Source of the DNA: a virus | DNA length: 39,859 nucleotides | Virus record (IMG/VR): IMGVR_UViG_3300025641_000019 | Location: 1 to 39,859 of that record | Strand: one strand, 5' to 3' | Shown here: positions 15,715 through 25,016 of the stretch, piece after piece | Layout of the letters: each line of letters opens with the position of its first letter | Numbering within the stretch: the first letter of the stretch is position 1 | The notes under the pieces: generated by a model | What the model saw: only the letters and a program-made list of their open reading frames with translations | Database searches by the model: none | What the model was told of the DNA's origin: nothing | Translations under genes and position numbers: made by a program

Positions 15715-17448
15715 ATGGCTGATCATAACTTAAGAGCAAGCGGATACGCTTTATACAACACTGCTGTCTTTGGACAGGAGCAGTATGGAGGACATGTTCG
15801 CTCTGAGGTTGCGGTCAGCCAACCTTCTTTGGGACAGGCGTTATTCGCTGATGATCTCCAAAGTGCTACGGAGACAACTTCTCCAACTCCATTCCAGGTT
15901 CATGGTATACTAGCTGATGATACACAGACAGCATCGTCTCAGATATCAGTCAACACACTTAACCAGAACCATTCTCTAATATCTGTAGATTTAAACTCTA
16001 ACTCAGAGATAACTAATCCAGATGTAGATGAACTAAACATATTAGATGCTACTGACGTTAGCTCTGCTACTACACTTACAATGGCTACTGTTGGTCAGGC
16101 TCATGGCTTATTAGCAGATGATGTTGAAACAGACTCAGAAGTATCAGTACCAGTAGCAAGACAGACACACGTAGTTGATGCAGTAGACGTAGAGACAGAC
16201 TCTGAGATAGTAACTCCTGTAATTACACAGTTACACCCGTTTACTAATGTACCTAACAATGCTTTAACTGTAGGTCAAGTAACAACTCCTTCATTCGCTC
16301 AGTTAGAAACACTTAACGCTGTAAGCTTAGAGTCAGACTCAGAAGTAACTGTACCAGATGTTAATGAGTCACATGAACTCTTTAGTGTTAGTGTAGAATC
16401 AGATACATCTGTATCCACACCAGAAGTTGATCAAGATCACGAGTTTGATGCTATAGACCCTGAGGCTACTGGTGAAACTGGTACTACTACAGTAACTCAG
16501 TTCCATGTTATAACGGCTGATGACACTGAATCAGATGCAGAAGTTAACGTACCGTTATTCTCTGCAATTATAAACTTCTTATCAAACAGTATTTCAACTA
16601 CTACTGAAACATCTAGTCCTTCAGTAGAAGAATCTAATATATTCCAAGCAGTACCCCTAGAGGCAACTACTGAAATAACTAACCCTGATGTAGACGAACT
16701 CAACATCTTTGATGCTAGTGATGCTTCATCACCTACTGCTCTAACCATACCAAATGTAGGTCAGTCTCATACTAATGATGCAGTAGATACAGAAACAACT
16801 AGTGAAACATCAACACCTGCTCAAGTAACTAATGTAGTATTCTTAGCAGACTACATAGAGACAACTAGTGAAGTAACAACTAACGGTATATCAGAACTTA
16901 ATATCTTTGGTGCTACACCAGTCCAAACTAATACTTCTGAAGTAACTAATCCAGATGTAGACGAGTTAAACATACTAGACGCTACAGACGTAGCATCTGC
17001 AACTACACTAACACTGCCTCTAATAAGTCAGAGTAACGTACTACTAGCTAACAGTACAGAAACACCTGGTGAAACTAGTCAACCAAGTGTATCACAGTCA
17101 CAAGTGATGGGTGCTACAGACGTAGAGACGACTACTCTAACTGAAACAGTTTCTGCTGTAATCCGCGTTAACTTCCTGTCAGTAGCGACTGATAATACTT
17201 CAGAAACATCAGCACCTGTAATAGCACAACACCAAGTAATACTAAATGTAAGTACAGAAAGTACATCAGAAGTAACAGAAAACACATTAACACAGGTGTC
17301 AGTCTTAAATGCAACAGACGTAGAGACTCAATACCTACTAACACCAAGACCTGTTTTAATAGACTTGAAACCTATTGAACAAGATACAACTAGAACATTG
17401 TTAGTACCTTCTGAATCAAGAACAACAATAGTAGGGAGAGCCGCGTAA
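15715..17448 (+). CDS. Structural protein built from ~24 repeats of 22 residues
   Basis: After a 41-residue N-terminal region, the 577-residue product is almost entirely a tandem 22-residue repeat with consensus L-x-A-x-DVET-x-SEVT-x-P-x-V-x-Q-x-H-x. It ends in a unique 40-residue cap (VLIDLKPIEQDTTRT ... TIVGRAA). It is Thr/Ser/Glu-rich with no Cys or Lys-rich patch. Related repeat proteins occur between capsid and tail-adaptor genes in marine phages. The regular 22-residue period suggests an extended beta-solenoid or fibre projecting from head or neck. Its stop overlaps the next ATG. Confidence 0.8.
   Translation: MADHNLRASGYALYNTAVFGQEQYGGHVRSEVAVSQPSLGQALFADDLQSATETTSPTPFQVHGILADDTQTASSQISVNTLNQNHSLISVDLNSNSEITNPDVDELNILDATDVSSATTLTMATVGQAHGLLADDVETDSEVSVPVARQTHVVDAVDVETDSEIVTPVITQLHPFTNVPNNALTVGQVTTPSFAQLETLNAVSLESDSEVTVPDVNESHELFSVSVESDTSVSTPEVDQDHEFDAIDPEATGETGTTTVTQFHVITADDTESDAEVNVPLFSAIINFLSNSISTTTETSSPSVEESNIFQAVPLEATTEITNPDVDELNIFDASDASSPTALTIPNVGQSHTNDAVDTETTSETSTPAQVTNVVFLADYIETTSEVTTNGISELNIFGATPVQTNTSEVTNPDVDELNILDATDVASATTLTLPLISQSNVLLANSTETPGETSQPSVSQSQVMGATDVETTTLTETVSAVIRVNFLSVATDNTSETSAPVIAQHQVILNVSTESTSEVTENTLTQVSVLNATDVETQYLLTPRPVLIDLKPIEQDTTRTLLVPSESRTTIVGRAA
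15838..17330 (+). repeat. Tandem 66-bp coding repeats (22-residue units)
   Basis: Roughly 24 degenerate units, 66-69 bp each. Three 99-bp segments at 16006-16104, 16672-16770 and 16939-17037 are much more alike than the rest (each encodes TNPDVDELNI followed by a DA-x-D-x-x-S block), showing a higher-order duplication. Confidence 0.8.
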
Positions 17449-17759
17449 TGAAATGGCCTATCAAAGACCCAAGTGAAATACTAGATTACTCAATAGATTG
17501 GTCAAGATTCTTAGAAGGGTCAGTAATACAGTCAGTACAATGGTATATAAGAGATGCAGATGGAGTTAAGACAGCAGTAGGTGAAGCACAAACTGTACAC
17601 GGTTTAACTCTCTTTTCTCAAGTAAGCACAAATACAGTAGCTACAGCTCGTTTTGGTGCAGGTACAAACAACGTAAAGTACAGAATTACATGTGCTATAA
17701 CATACGATACTCATTTAGTAGCTGAAAGAGTTGTCCAACTTCCAGTAAAGGATAGATAA
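17448..17759 (+). CDS. Fibre-tail adaptor-like structural protein
   Basis: This 103-residue protein starts at an ATG overlapping the previous stop. The opening KDPSEILDYSIDWSRFLEG and the closing YRITCAITYDTHLVAERVVQLPVK match small Ig-like structural proteins called fibre-tail adaptors in T7-like and SIO1-like genomes. They form a beta sandwich that links the tail or neck to fibres. Its position between the repeat protein and the tail adaptor agrees. Confidence 0.7.
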   Translation: MKWPIKDPSEILDYSIDWSRFLEGSVIQSVQWYIRDADGVKTAVGEAQTVHGLTLFSQVSTNTVATARFGAGTNNVKYRITCAITYDTHLVAERVVQLPVKDR

Positions 17760-17760
17760 T

Positions 17761-18450
17761 ATGTCTTACAACTACTTAGACTTAGTTAATGATTTAAACC
17801 GTAGAGTAAATGAAACAGAATTAGATAGTTCTAACTTTGCAAGTGCTACTGGTTATTACAACACAGCTAAAGATGCTATCAACTCTTCTATTAGATTATT
17901 AAACCAAGAGACATTCCAATGGCCTTTTAACTTTATTGAGCACGAAGAAGACCTAACTCCAGGTACAATGCGTTATGATATGCCTTACAACTGTAAGACT
18001 ATGGACTTCAATACATTTCGTATTAAGCGTGATGATACTTTGGGTAACGCTACTTCAATGCTAAAGAAGATGGATTACGAAGAGTACTTAGCTAAGCATG
18101 TAGATGATGAGTATAACGATAGCCCTGCTATTAGAACCCTACCTACACACATAATTAAAGCACCAGGAAATCAATATATAGTTTATCCTTCTCCTGATAA
18201 AGAGTATGAGATTCTATTTGAAATGTATACGTTACCAGTAGACCTTATTCTACACTCAGACGTACCTTCTGTCCCAGAAGCTTATAGACATATTATTGTT
18301 GACGGTGCTATGTACTACGTCCAGATATTCCGTAATGATAACCAATCAGCTCAGATGTCTTTAGGTAAGTTTAATGAAGGCGTTAAGAACATGAGAAGTA
18401 TCTGGATTAATAGATTTGAATATGTATATGATAATAGGGTACATTACTAA
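17761..18450 (+). CDS. Tail adaptor (head-tail connector) protein
   Basis: This 229-residue protein lies one base after the previous stop. Features include a helical start (YLDLVNDLNRRVNE), QETFQWPFNF, then TPGTMRYDMPYNCKTMDFNTFRI (recognised as the adaptor hallmark 'WPF ... T-x-G-x-x-x-Y-x-x-P ... D-x-x-x-x-RI'). The C-terminal half is helical and ends in NRVHY. It should form the ring under the portal, like T7 gp11 or the SU10-type adaptor. The nozzle gene overlaps its stop. Confidence 0.8.
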   Translation: MSYNYLDLVNDLNRRVNETELDSSNFASATGYYNTAKDAINSSIRLLNQETFQWPFNFIEHEEDLTPGTMRYDMPYNCKTMDFNTFRIKRDDTLGNATSMLKKMDYEEYLAKHVDDEYNDSPAIRTLPTHIIKAPGNQYIVYPSPDKEYEILFEMYTLPVDLILHSDVPSVPEAYRHIIVDGAMYYVQIFRNDNQSAQMSLGKFNEGVKNMRSIWINRFEYVYDNRVHY

Positions 18451-20441
18451 TGGCTACAGGTTGGGAATCATTTCCACTGGAGCTTAAGGGTGGATTAATA
18501 AGTAACATGTCTAGACTGCAACAAGGGGTTAAAGCTCCTGGTTCTGCTAGACAACTAATTAACTTTGAGCCATCTGTTAAGGGTGGTTATCGTCGTATTA
18601 ATGGTTATGCCAAGTATGATAGTAACCCTATACCTTCATATGGCTCTCCAGTCGTCCAAGGAAGCTCACAGACAGGTACTAGCCTTACTATTGCAAATAT
18701 ATACCTAGAAGTACCTAATGGAGCTACATTCGAAGTAAATGGACTAGGTGAAACTTACACAGTATCGTCTAGTGTTTGGACAGCAGCCAATAAAGAAACT
18801 GTTTTAACTATAACTCCTGCACTGTCAGGAAGTCCTATGGATAAAGCAGCAGTTTCATTTACTAATGTAGTAGGTAAGACAGAGGGTTTATTCTGGTTTG
18901 TTGATACAGCTACTAACTCTAATGTAGCAGTAGTTCTAAGAGATGGTAACTTATATACTACATCAGGTTCTGGTTACACTAATATAAGTGCACCTGGATA
19001 TGGTACAGTAAAGGTTAAGCACTCAGGTCATACTGGTTCTACAATGGACATAGATGGTATTACTAATGATAATGATGGCCCAAGAATAGGTGATACATTC
19101 ACTATTGCAGGTGTTGAGAAAGTATATACAGTATTAGCAACTCCTTCAGTTTCATCAGGACATTGTGTAGTATCTATATACCCTGCCCTAGCTAGTGCTC
19201 CTGCTGATGATGCTAATATAACATTCTTAGGTCGTTCTCAGACAGGTGGTTCTAAGGCTAGATTCCAGAACTTTAACTTTGATGGTACAGAACGTCTTGT
19301 AATGGTTGATGGTGTTAACTATCCTATTACTTGGAATACTAACGAACCTGTTAAAGTGATAGACAGTAATGTAGACATCTTAGGTGCAGAAGTTGTATCT
19401 CAATTCCATGATCATCTATTCTTTGCTAAAGGTTCTTTACTAAGCTTTACAGCTCCGTTTGCACAGAATGATTTTAACACAGGCAATGGTGCAGGTAATG
19501 TAAGACTTCCTGCTCGTATTACAGGTTTAGTAACATTCCGTGATAAACTAATCATCTTTACTAATACTAGTATACACCAGTTAACAGGTACTAGCTCAGC
19601 TACATTTCAGTTAGCAGAAATAGTAGAAGACATTGGTTGCTCAGAACCAGACACTATCCAAGAAGTAGGTGGTGATATTATGTTCATGGGGCCAGACGGT
19701 TTAAGGTTCTTAGGTGCTACTACTCGTATCGGTGACTTTAACTTATCACTAGCTTCTCGTAATATACAAGACCAGGTTACTCAGTTCCGTACAGACTTTA
19801 CAGACATTGTATCTTTAACTATAAGAGGTAAGTCTCAGTACCGTGTATTGGGTTTTGTAAGTGGTCAGACAGAAAGTAATGCTAAAGGATTTATAGGTAC
19901 ACAGTTTGCTGACCAAGACGCTAATAGCTTTGCATGGTCTGAGACTGTAGGTATTAAAGCTTACAGAGCTACATCAGCTAACACAGGTCAAGCGGATATA
20001 TCATTATTTGTAGGTGAGACAGGCTTTGTATACAGGTTAGATATAGGTAATACTTTTGATGGTGCAGCTATACTATCTTCTTTTTACACACCTTTCATGG
20101 CTATTAACGACCCTCGTATGCGTAAGACAATGTATAAAGCTACATCATTCTATGACCCAGAAGGTGCTGTTAATGGTAGTTTAATATTTAAATATGACTT
20201 CCAAAGACCTGGGGTTATACAGCCAAGTACTTCCACACTAGTAGGTGGTGGTTCTTTCTCTATATTTGGGGATGCTACGTTTGGCTCATCAGATTATGGA
20301 GGCAACCCTGAGACTGTTATAGAGACTAATACAACTGGCTCATTCTTTACAATCTCATTACAGTATGAATTTAATGCAATCAACCCACCATTTATAGTAG
20401 ACACTGTTCTACTTGAATACTCAAACAACGATAGGAAATAG
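18450..20441 (+). CDS. Tail nozzle / tail tube-end structural protein
   Basis: This 663-residue beta-rich protein begins at the ATG overlapping the adaptor stop. The opening WESFPLELKGGLISNMSRLQ, then GSARQLINFEPSVKGGYRRI and GYAKYDSNPIP, is a strongly conserved signature of podoviral nozzle proteins (T7 gp12 functional equivalent). Later blocks RLVMVDGVNYPITW, LFFAKGSLLSFTAP and MGPDGLRFLG fit the beta-propeller-like core of this family. It closes the tail and opens at ejection. Confidence 0.82.
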   Translation: MATGWESFPLELKGGLISNMSRLQQGVKAPGSARQLINFEPSVKGGYRRINGYAKYDSNPIPSYGSPVVQGSSQTGTSLTIANIYLEVPNGATFEVNGLGETYTVSSSVWTAANKETVLTITPALSGSPMDKAAVSFTNVVGKTEGLFWFVDTATNSNVAVVLRDGNLYTTSGSGYTNISAPGYGTVKVKHSGHTGSTMDIDGITNDNDGPRIGDTFTIAGVEKVYTVLATPSVSSGHCVVSIYPALASAPADDANITFLGRSQTGGSKARFQNFNFDGTERLVMVDGVNYPITWNTNEPVKVIDSNVDILGAEVVSQFHDHLFFAKGSLLSFTAPFAQNDFNTGNGAGNVRLPARITGLVTFRDKLIIFTNTSIHQLTGTSSATFQLAEIVEDIGCSEPDTIQEVGGDIMFMGPDGLRFLGATTRIGDFNLSLASRNIQDQVTQFRTDFTDIVSLTIRGKSQYRVLGFVSGQTESNAKGFIGTQFADQDANSFAWSETVGIKAYRATSANTGQADISLFVGETGFVYRLDIGNTFDGAAILSSFYTPFMAINDPRMRKTMYKATSFYDPEGAVNGSLIFKYDFQRPGVIQPSTSTLVGGGSFSIFGDATFGSSDYGGNPETVIETNTTGSFFTISLQYEFNAINPPFIVDTVLLEYSNNDRK

Positions 20442-20443
20442 AC

Positions 20444-21880
20444 ATGGGAACAGGTTATACACGTAACGATGCATCTAACAACATAGCAAACGGTAACGTA
20501 ATTGACGCTGCCGATTTGGATGGTGAGTTTGATGCTATAGTAAGTGCATTTGGTACAGGTGGTCACAGCCACGATGGTACATCTGCAGAGGGTGGAGCTA
20601 TTACAGTAGTTGGCCCTACTCAAGAATTCTTAGGAGATGGTAGTTCATTCTACCCTAAGTCAGACGCTACTTACGATCTAGGTAAGTCTACTGCTTCTTT
20701 TGATGTAGCATACGTTGAGTCAATCAACTTAACTGGTACAGCTATTACTGCTAGTGCAACTGAGATTAACTACACAGACGGTGTTACTTCTGCAATACAA
20801 ACACAGTTAGATGGTAAACAAGCAGCAGATGCTAACCTTGTATCAGATGCTAACTATGTAGCAACAGATCAGAACTTTACTAATGCAGATCACACTAAAC
20901 TAAATGGTATTGAAACAAGTGCTACAGCAGATCAAACTGCTGCTGAGATCAGAGCATTAGTTGCTTCTGCAACTGATAGCCAAGTCTTTACAGACGCTGA
21001 CCATACTAAGCTAAATGGTATTGAAACAAGTGCTGACGTAACAGACACAACTAACGTGACTGCAGCAGGAGCCTTAATGGATTCTGAAGTTGATGCTGAT
21101 ATTAAAACACTTACACTACCTGCTAACACAACTATTAGTGCATTTGGTAAAACTTTAGTTGACGATTCTACAGCTTCTGCAGCTAGAACAACTTTAGGTT
21201 TAGGCTCAGCCGCTACTACTGCAGCCTCCGCGTATGCTACCTCGGCACAAGGTACTAAAGCTGATTCAGCTCTACAGTCTGACTCTACCTTAAACTCAGC
21301 TAACCTAAGTGGTGCTTTACCTGCTATAAGTGGCGCAGCTCTAACTGGTATCGAAGGTGTTCCTTCTGGTATTATCTCAATGTGGTCTGGTCAGACTTCT
21401 GCGATACCTAGTGGTTGGCTCTTATGTGATGGTAATAATGGTACTCCAAACCTTACTGATAAGTTCGTAATGGGTGCAGGTACAAGTAATGAAACAACTA
21501 CAGGTGGTGCTAACACTAGAACACTAGCTACAGCAAACATACCAAGCCACACTCACAGTTTCTCAGGTACTACAAATACCACAGGTAGTCACGCACACTC
21601 CGGTTCTACTGCTAGTGCTGGTGCGCACACGCATAGTATTACTAATTTGGGTGGTACGGCTTACCCACAAAGTGGTCCTAACCAAGGAAACCAATCAGGT
21701 TGGGCAACAACGTCTAGTACAAATACGACTTCTGCAGGAGCACACACTCACACCTTGACAATAGATGCTGCAGGAAACCACAATCACACTATCTCAGGTA
21801 CAACAGGTTCTACAGGTTCAACTACTGGATTCGATAACAGACCTGCATACATGGCTCTAGCATATATTATGAAATCATAA
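20444..21880 (+). CDS. Tail fibre with collar domain and His-rich tip
   Basis: This 478-residue protein has a ribosome site AGGAAATAG upstream. The N-terminus (residues 1-60) carries GHSHDGTSAEGG, and residues 125-210 hold two copies of the DADHTKLNGIETSA repeat common in phage fibres. Residues about 305-345 match the Phage Tail Collar domain (GIISMWSGQT ... PSGWLLCDGNNGTPNLTDKFVMGAG). The tip has repeated H-x-H elements (HTH, HAH, HTH, HTH, HNH), which in T4 gp12-type fibres coordinate iron along the trimer axis. It is likely a receptor-binding tail fibre. It ends FDNRPAYMALAYIMKS, the usual collar-protein end. Confidence 0.88.
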   Translation: MGTGYTRNDASNNIANGNVIDAADLDGEFDAIVSAFGTGGHSHDGTSAEGGAITVVGPTQEFLGDGSSFYPKSDATYDLGKSTASFDVAYVESINLTGTAITASATEINYTDGVTSAIQTQLDGKQAADANLVSDANYVATDQNFTNADHTKLNGIETSATADQTAAEIRALVASATDSQVFTDADHTKLNGIETSADVTDTTNVTAAGALMDSEVDADIKTLTLPANTTISAFGKTLVDDSTASAARTTLGLGSAATTAASAYATSAQGTKADSALQSDSTLNSANLSGALPAISGAALTGIEGVPSGIISMWSGQTSAIPSGWLLCDGNNGTPNLTDKFVMGAGTSNETTTGGANTRTLATANIPSHTHSFSGTTNTTGSHAHSGSTASAGAHTHSITNLGGTAYPQSGPNQGNQSGWATTSSTNTTSAGAHTHTLTIDAAGNHNHTISGTTGSTGSTTGFDNRPAYMALAYIMKS

Positions 21881-21897
21881 TTAATATAAAAAAGTAC

Positions 21898-21926
21898 TTG
21901 ACAGATGTGTAAAACATGTGTATAAT
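21898..21926 (+). promoter_or_regulatory. Sigma-70 consensus promoter for acyltransferase/internal protein operon
   Basis: TTGACA at 21898-21903, 17-bp spacer, perfect TATAAT at 21921-21926. It drives the 21965-31167 block, which shows no further promoter. Confidence 0.85.
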
Positions 21927-21964
21927 TAACTTAAGGTTGCCCCCGGTAATATATAGGTATACTA

Positions 21965-22381
21965 ATGGTTATAGACAAGTACACAGCAGTAGTAGATGGT
22001 ATTAGCTTATTAGGACTAGGGGATATACACTCAACGTATACTCCTAGTGAAGTTAATACCTTTCTCCTACTTCCTATAGAACATGATAAGATAAGAATTT
22101 ATTATGAAGATACTAAACCTATAGGATTAATAACTTGGTGTTGGTTATCAACTACTAAGTCTAATCTCTTCTTAAACGATAAGTATGTACCTAGTGAAGA
22201 AGATTACAAACAAGATACCTCAGATGAACTCTGGGGTATGGAATTTATAGCTCCTTTTGGTCACACACGTAAGATGATGAGAGCCATAAGGAAGACAACT
22301 ACAGAACTATACGGAACCGCTAATCAAGTCCACTTCCGAAGATTCTATAATAGGAACAAGTTACACAAGAGGATGTTCTAA
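21965..22381 (+). CDS. HlyC-like (RTX toxin-activating) lysine acyltransferase homologue
   Basis: This is a 138-residue cytoplasm- or virion-type protein with no signal peptide. It matches the toxin-activating lysine acyltransferase (HlyC) layout: a candidate catalytic His at H22 (HlyC His23), KPIGLITWCWLS at 51-62 (HlyC YPVAYCSWANLS), a Y-V-P-S-E-E-D-Y block (HlyC LVAEDW), then LWGMEFIAPFG at 89-99 (HlyC KWFIDWIAPFG) and a basic C-terminus. E93 stands where HlyC has the catalytic Asp92, a conservative change. T7 gp13, also about 138 residues and an acetyltransferase-like internal protein, occupies the same genome slot. Role here is inferred: virion internal protein or protein-modifying enzyme. 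Confidence 0.75.
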   Translation: MVIDKYTAVVDGISLLGLGDIHSTYTPSEVNTFLLLPIEHDKIRIYYEDTKPIGLITWCWLSTTKSNLFLNDKYVPSEEDYKQDTSDELWGMEFIAPFGHTRKMMRAIRKTTTELYGTANQVHFRRFYNRNKLHKRMF

Positions 22382-22383
22382 GA

Positions 22384-24351
22384 ATGTATAATCCATTTTC
22401 AATGAAAAGAATACTTAATCCAGTTGGTTCTGGTATGATTACTTATGGTGGTGGTACGGAAGAAGGTAAAGAACAAGCAGCTAATAGACCTACTACTGCA
22501 CAACCGATCACTAACACCAACACTGGTGAAGTTATAAAAGATGGTCAAGGTAATGCTGTAATGGGTGGAGACCCTGCTACCCTGCAAGAGAGATCATTAG
22601 ATGCAATGAACACTGGTGGTTCTGGTACGTCACCTGATCAATCCGTTACTGCAAGTATAAACCCTTCTCAATTCGCTTCTCCAGATATGATTATAGGAGG
22701 TACACCTCAGTTACCAACTCCTGTAGATGGAACTAATCCTGGAAATAAAGAAACTACTCCTACTGAAACAGCTAAGTCACAATCAGATAATATTAAAGCT
22801 GCTTCTGGTAATATGATGGAAGCATCTATTACATCTCCTGGGACTATGGCTACTACTGCCGCAGTCGATAAGATAGACCCAAATGCTGAAGGAACTACCA
22901 TTGCTGAAGGTACTGGTGCACTAGACCCTAATGCTCCACAGATAACAGGTCCTGACAGCTTCAACGCTGCCTCTGTAGACCCTACTAAAGCAGCAGATGG
23001 TGTATCATCAGTAACAGACAATTTAGAAGCTGTGCAAGGCTCTTTAGACCCTGCAGCTAAAGTTGAGGCAGAACAGAAAGACCCTACTACTTTATCAGCT
23101 AAAGACTTAGAAGCTCAACAGATAGCTCAAGCACAAACAGTATCACCTGCCGCTAAGCGTACAATAGAATCAGGAGAGATGATCTCAGGTTCTGCAGTAG
23201 ACATGGCAGCAGTTGATGAAGCTCTTGATATACAAGCAGCTCAAGCTAACCCATCAGCACAAGCTACAGTAAAAGGTCAACTAGGACAGTTGATGTTAGA
23301 CTTTGATGGAACTAACCCTCCTGCATGGGCAGCAGGTGCACTAAGAAATGCATCAGCACAGATGGCAGCTAGAGGTTTAGGTGCTTCATCTATGGCAGGT
23401 CAAGCCTTAGTACAAGCAGCTATGGAATCAGCAGTACCTATTGCTATGGCAGATGCTCAGACATTTGCTAAGTTTGAGTCACAGAACTTATCTAATAGAC
23501 AACAGACAACAATGTTCGCGGCACAACAACGTGCTCAGTTCTTGAACCTAGAGTTCTCACAAGAGTTCCAAACAAGAGTAGCTAATGCATCTAAGATATC
23601 TGATGTAGCTAACATGAACTTTACTGCTGAACAGCAGATAGCTCTTGAGAACGCTCGTATGGCTCAGACAGTAGACATTACTAACCTTAATGCTGTAAAT
23701 GCTAAGATGATGTCAGATGCAGCAGCTATGTCACAAATGGACATGCAGAACTTAAACAACAGACAACAAGCAGCAGTTATGAATGCACAGTCTTTCTTAG
23801 CTATGGATATGAAGAACATGGACTTGAATCAACAAACGTCTATGTTTAAAGCACAGTCTAACATACAGGCTATCTTTAGTGACCAAGCAGCAGATAATGC
23901 TTCTAAACAGTTTAATGCATCTAGTGAAAACCAGACTAATCAGTTCTTTGCTAACATGGCTACACAAGTACAACAGTTTAATGCAGGTATGGATGTTCAA
24001 CGTGATCAGTTTAATTCACAGAACGCATTAGTAATTGCACAGGCTAACGCTCAGTGGAGACAGAACGCCTCTACTGTTAATGCACAGTCACAGAACGTAG
24101 CTAACTTAGAATCAGCTAAAGCAGCTAACATGTTTACACAGCAGATGCTCGATACAGTATGGCAACGTGAACGTGATATTATGGACTACGCATTTAAGCA
24201 ATCAGAGTCTGCAACAGATAGAGCACTTAGTATATTCTTAGCTAATGAGTCTAGGGAGTTATCTGAGTGGGAGACTAATCAATCTAATAAACAAAAAGAC
24301 AAAGAAGGTATTGGATACCTCTTCGGTCAAATGCTAGGAGGACTAGGATAA
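22384..24351 (+). CDS. Internal virion protein, Gln/Asn/Ala-rich
   Basis: This 655-residue protein starts three bases after the acyltransferase stop. Residues 1-280 are Gly/Pro/Thr-rich and disordered-looking. Residues 300-640 form a long helical region rich in Ala, Gln, Asn and Met with a recurring NL-x-NRQQ / MD-x-xN-x-x-QQ motif, as seen in ejection-apparatus proteins of marine T7-like phages. It lacks Cys. It likely sits in the capsid core and enters the host with the DNA (T7 gp14/gp15 functional class). Identity to a specific T7 protein cannot be claimed. Confidence 0.7.
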   Translation: MYNPFSMKRILNPVGSGMITYGGGTEEGKEQAANRPTTAQPITNTNTGEVIKDGQGNAVMGGDPATLQERSLDAMNTGGSGTSPDQSVTASINPSQFASPDMIIGGTPQLPTPVDGTNPGNKETTPTETAKSQSDNIKAASGNMMEASITSPGTMATTAAVDKIDPNAEGTTIAEGTGALDPNAPQITGPDSFNAASVDPTKAADGVSSVTDNLEAVQGSLDPAAKVEAEQKDPTTLSAKDLEAQQIAQAQTVSPAAKRTIESGEMISGSAVDMAAVDEALDIQAAQANPSAQATVKGQLGQLMLDFDGTNPPAWAAGALRNASAQMAARGLGASSMAGQALVQAAMESAVPIAMADAQTFAKFESQNLSNRQQTTMFAAQQRAQFLNLEFSQEFQTRVANASKISDVANMNFTAEQQIALENARMAQTVDITNLNAVNAKMMSDAAAMSQMDMQNLNNRQQAAVMNAQSFLAMDMKNMDLNQQTSMFKAQSNIQAIFSDQAADNASKQFNASSENQTNQFFANMATQVQQFNAGMDVQRDQFNSQNALVIAQANAQWRQNASTVNAQSQNVANLESAKAANMFTQQMLDTVWQRERDIMDYAFKQSESATDRALSIFLANESRELSEWETNQSNKQKDKEGIGYLFGQMLGGLG

Positions 24352-25004
24352 TGAACTTAGCTAATAAAGGTATGTACCTTAAGAACCTAGAAGCTGCTCG
24401 TAAAGCCTTAGTTAAACAGATACAAGATTCTATTGGTGGTGATGATGCCCCAGAAGAAGTAGAACAAGAAACAAGTGAATCAGGTCTAATGCGTCCACGT
24501 ATGCGTCCTGAGAACTTAGAAGCACCTGTGCAAGATGAAGAAGGTATGGGTTTAGCTATGATGAGAAGCTTTCAGAGACCAAAGGCTAGACCTGAGGGTA
24601 CTGACATGAAGAGCTTTGCTATTAAACTCAAAGACTCTGAGAGTAGTGGTAAGTCAGATGCACAGGTTAAGTTAGATGATGGTCGTAAGATGACTGGTTC
24701 TTATCAATTCTCTGATGCTAGACTAAAGGACTTTATGAAAGCAGAAGGTATGAAGTTCTCTACAGAAACATTCAAGCGTAAGCCTAAGTTACAAGAAAAA
24801 GTATTCGAATGGCATATGAAAGATATTGATTCTTCTATTGACAAATTAGATAAATCTGGTACAATGTCACGAGATGGTTTAAGAGCTGTAGCTCACTTAG
24901 GTGGTAAGACAGGTATGAAGAAGTTTGTTAAGACTAAAGGCAAGTATAATCCTGCTGATAAGTTTGGAACTAAGTTATCTGACTACTACAACAAATTCAA
25001 ATAA
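24351..25004 (+). CDS. Virion-associated lysozyme / lytic transglycosylase-like protein
   Basis: This 217-residue protein starts at TAATG overlap. Residues 1-85 are a linker with repeated RP-x-x-RP elements (RPRMRPE, RPKARPE). Residues 88-217 resemble a lysozyme-fold domain: E97 in DSESSGK is the candidate catalytic Glu, followed by TGSYQFSDARLKDFM (115-129), LRAVAHLGG near 177-185, and a closing NPADKFGTKLSDYYNKF. These are hallmarks of phage peptidoglycan hydrolases that open the cell wall during ejection. Because no other endolysin is evident in the window, a role in lysis is also possible. Confidence 0.72.
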   Translation: MNLANKGMYLKNLEAARKALVKQIQDSIGGDDAPEEVEQETSESGLMRPRMRPENLEAPVQDEEGMGLAMMRSFQRPKARPEGTDMKSFAIKLKDSESSGKSDAQVKLDDGRKMTGSYQFSDARLKDFMKAEGMKFSTETFKRKPKLQEKVFEWHMKDIDSSIDKLDKSGTMSRDGLRAVAHLGGKTGMKKFVKTKGKYNPADKFGTKLSDYYNKFK

Positions 25005-25016
25005 AGGAATATGTAA

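Noticed and set aside
15838-17330. CRISPR array as explanation for the regular repeats
   Set aside because: The repeats are coding, degenerate at DNA level, in frame at 66-69 bp with no unique spacers.
20294-20623. Minus-strand 109-residue reading frame rich in Cys and Thr
   Set aside because: It is antisense to the nozzle and collar genes; composition is that of a reverse-frame artefact.
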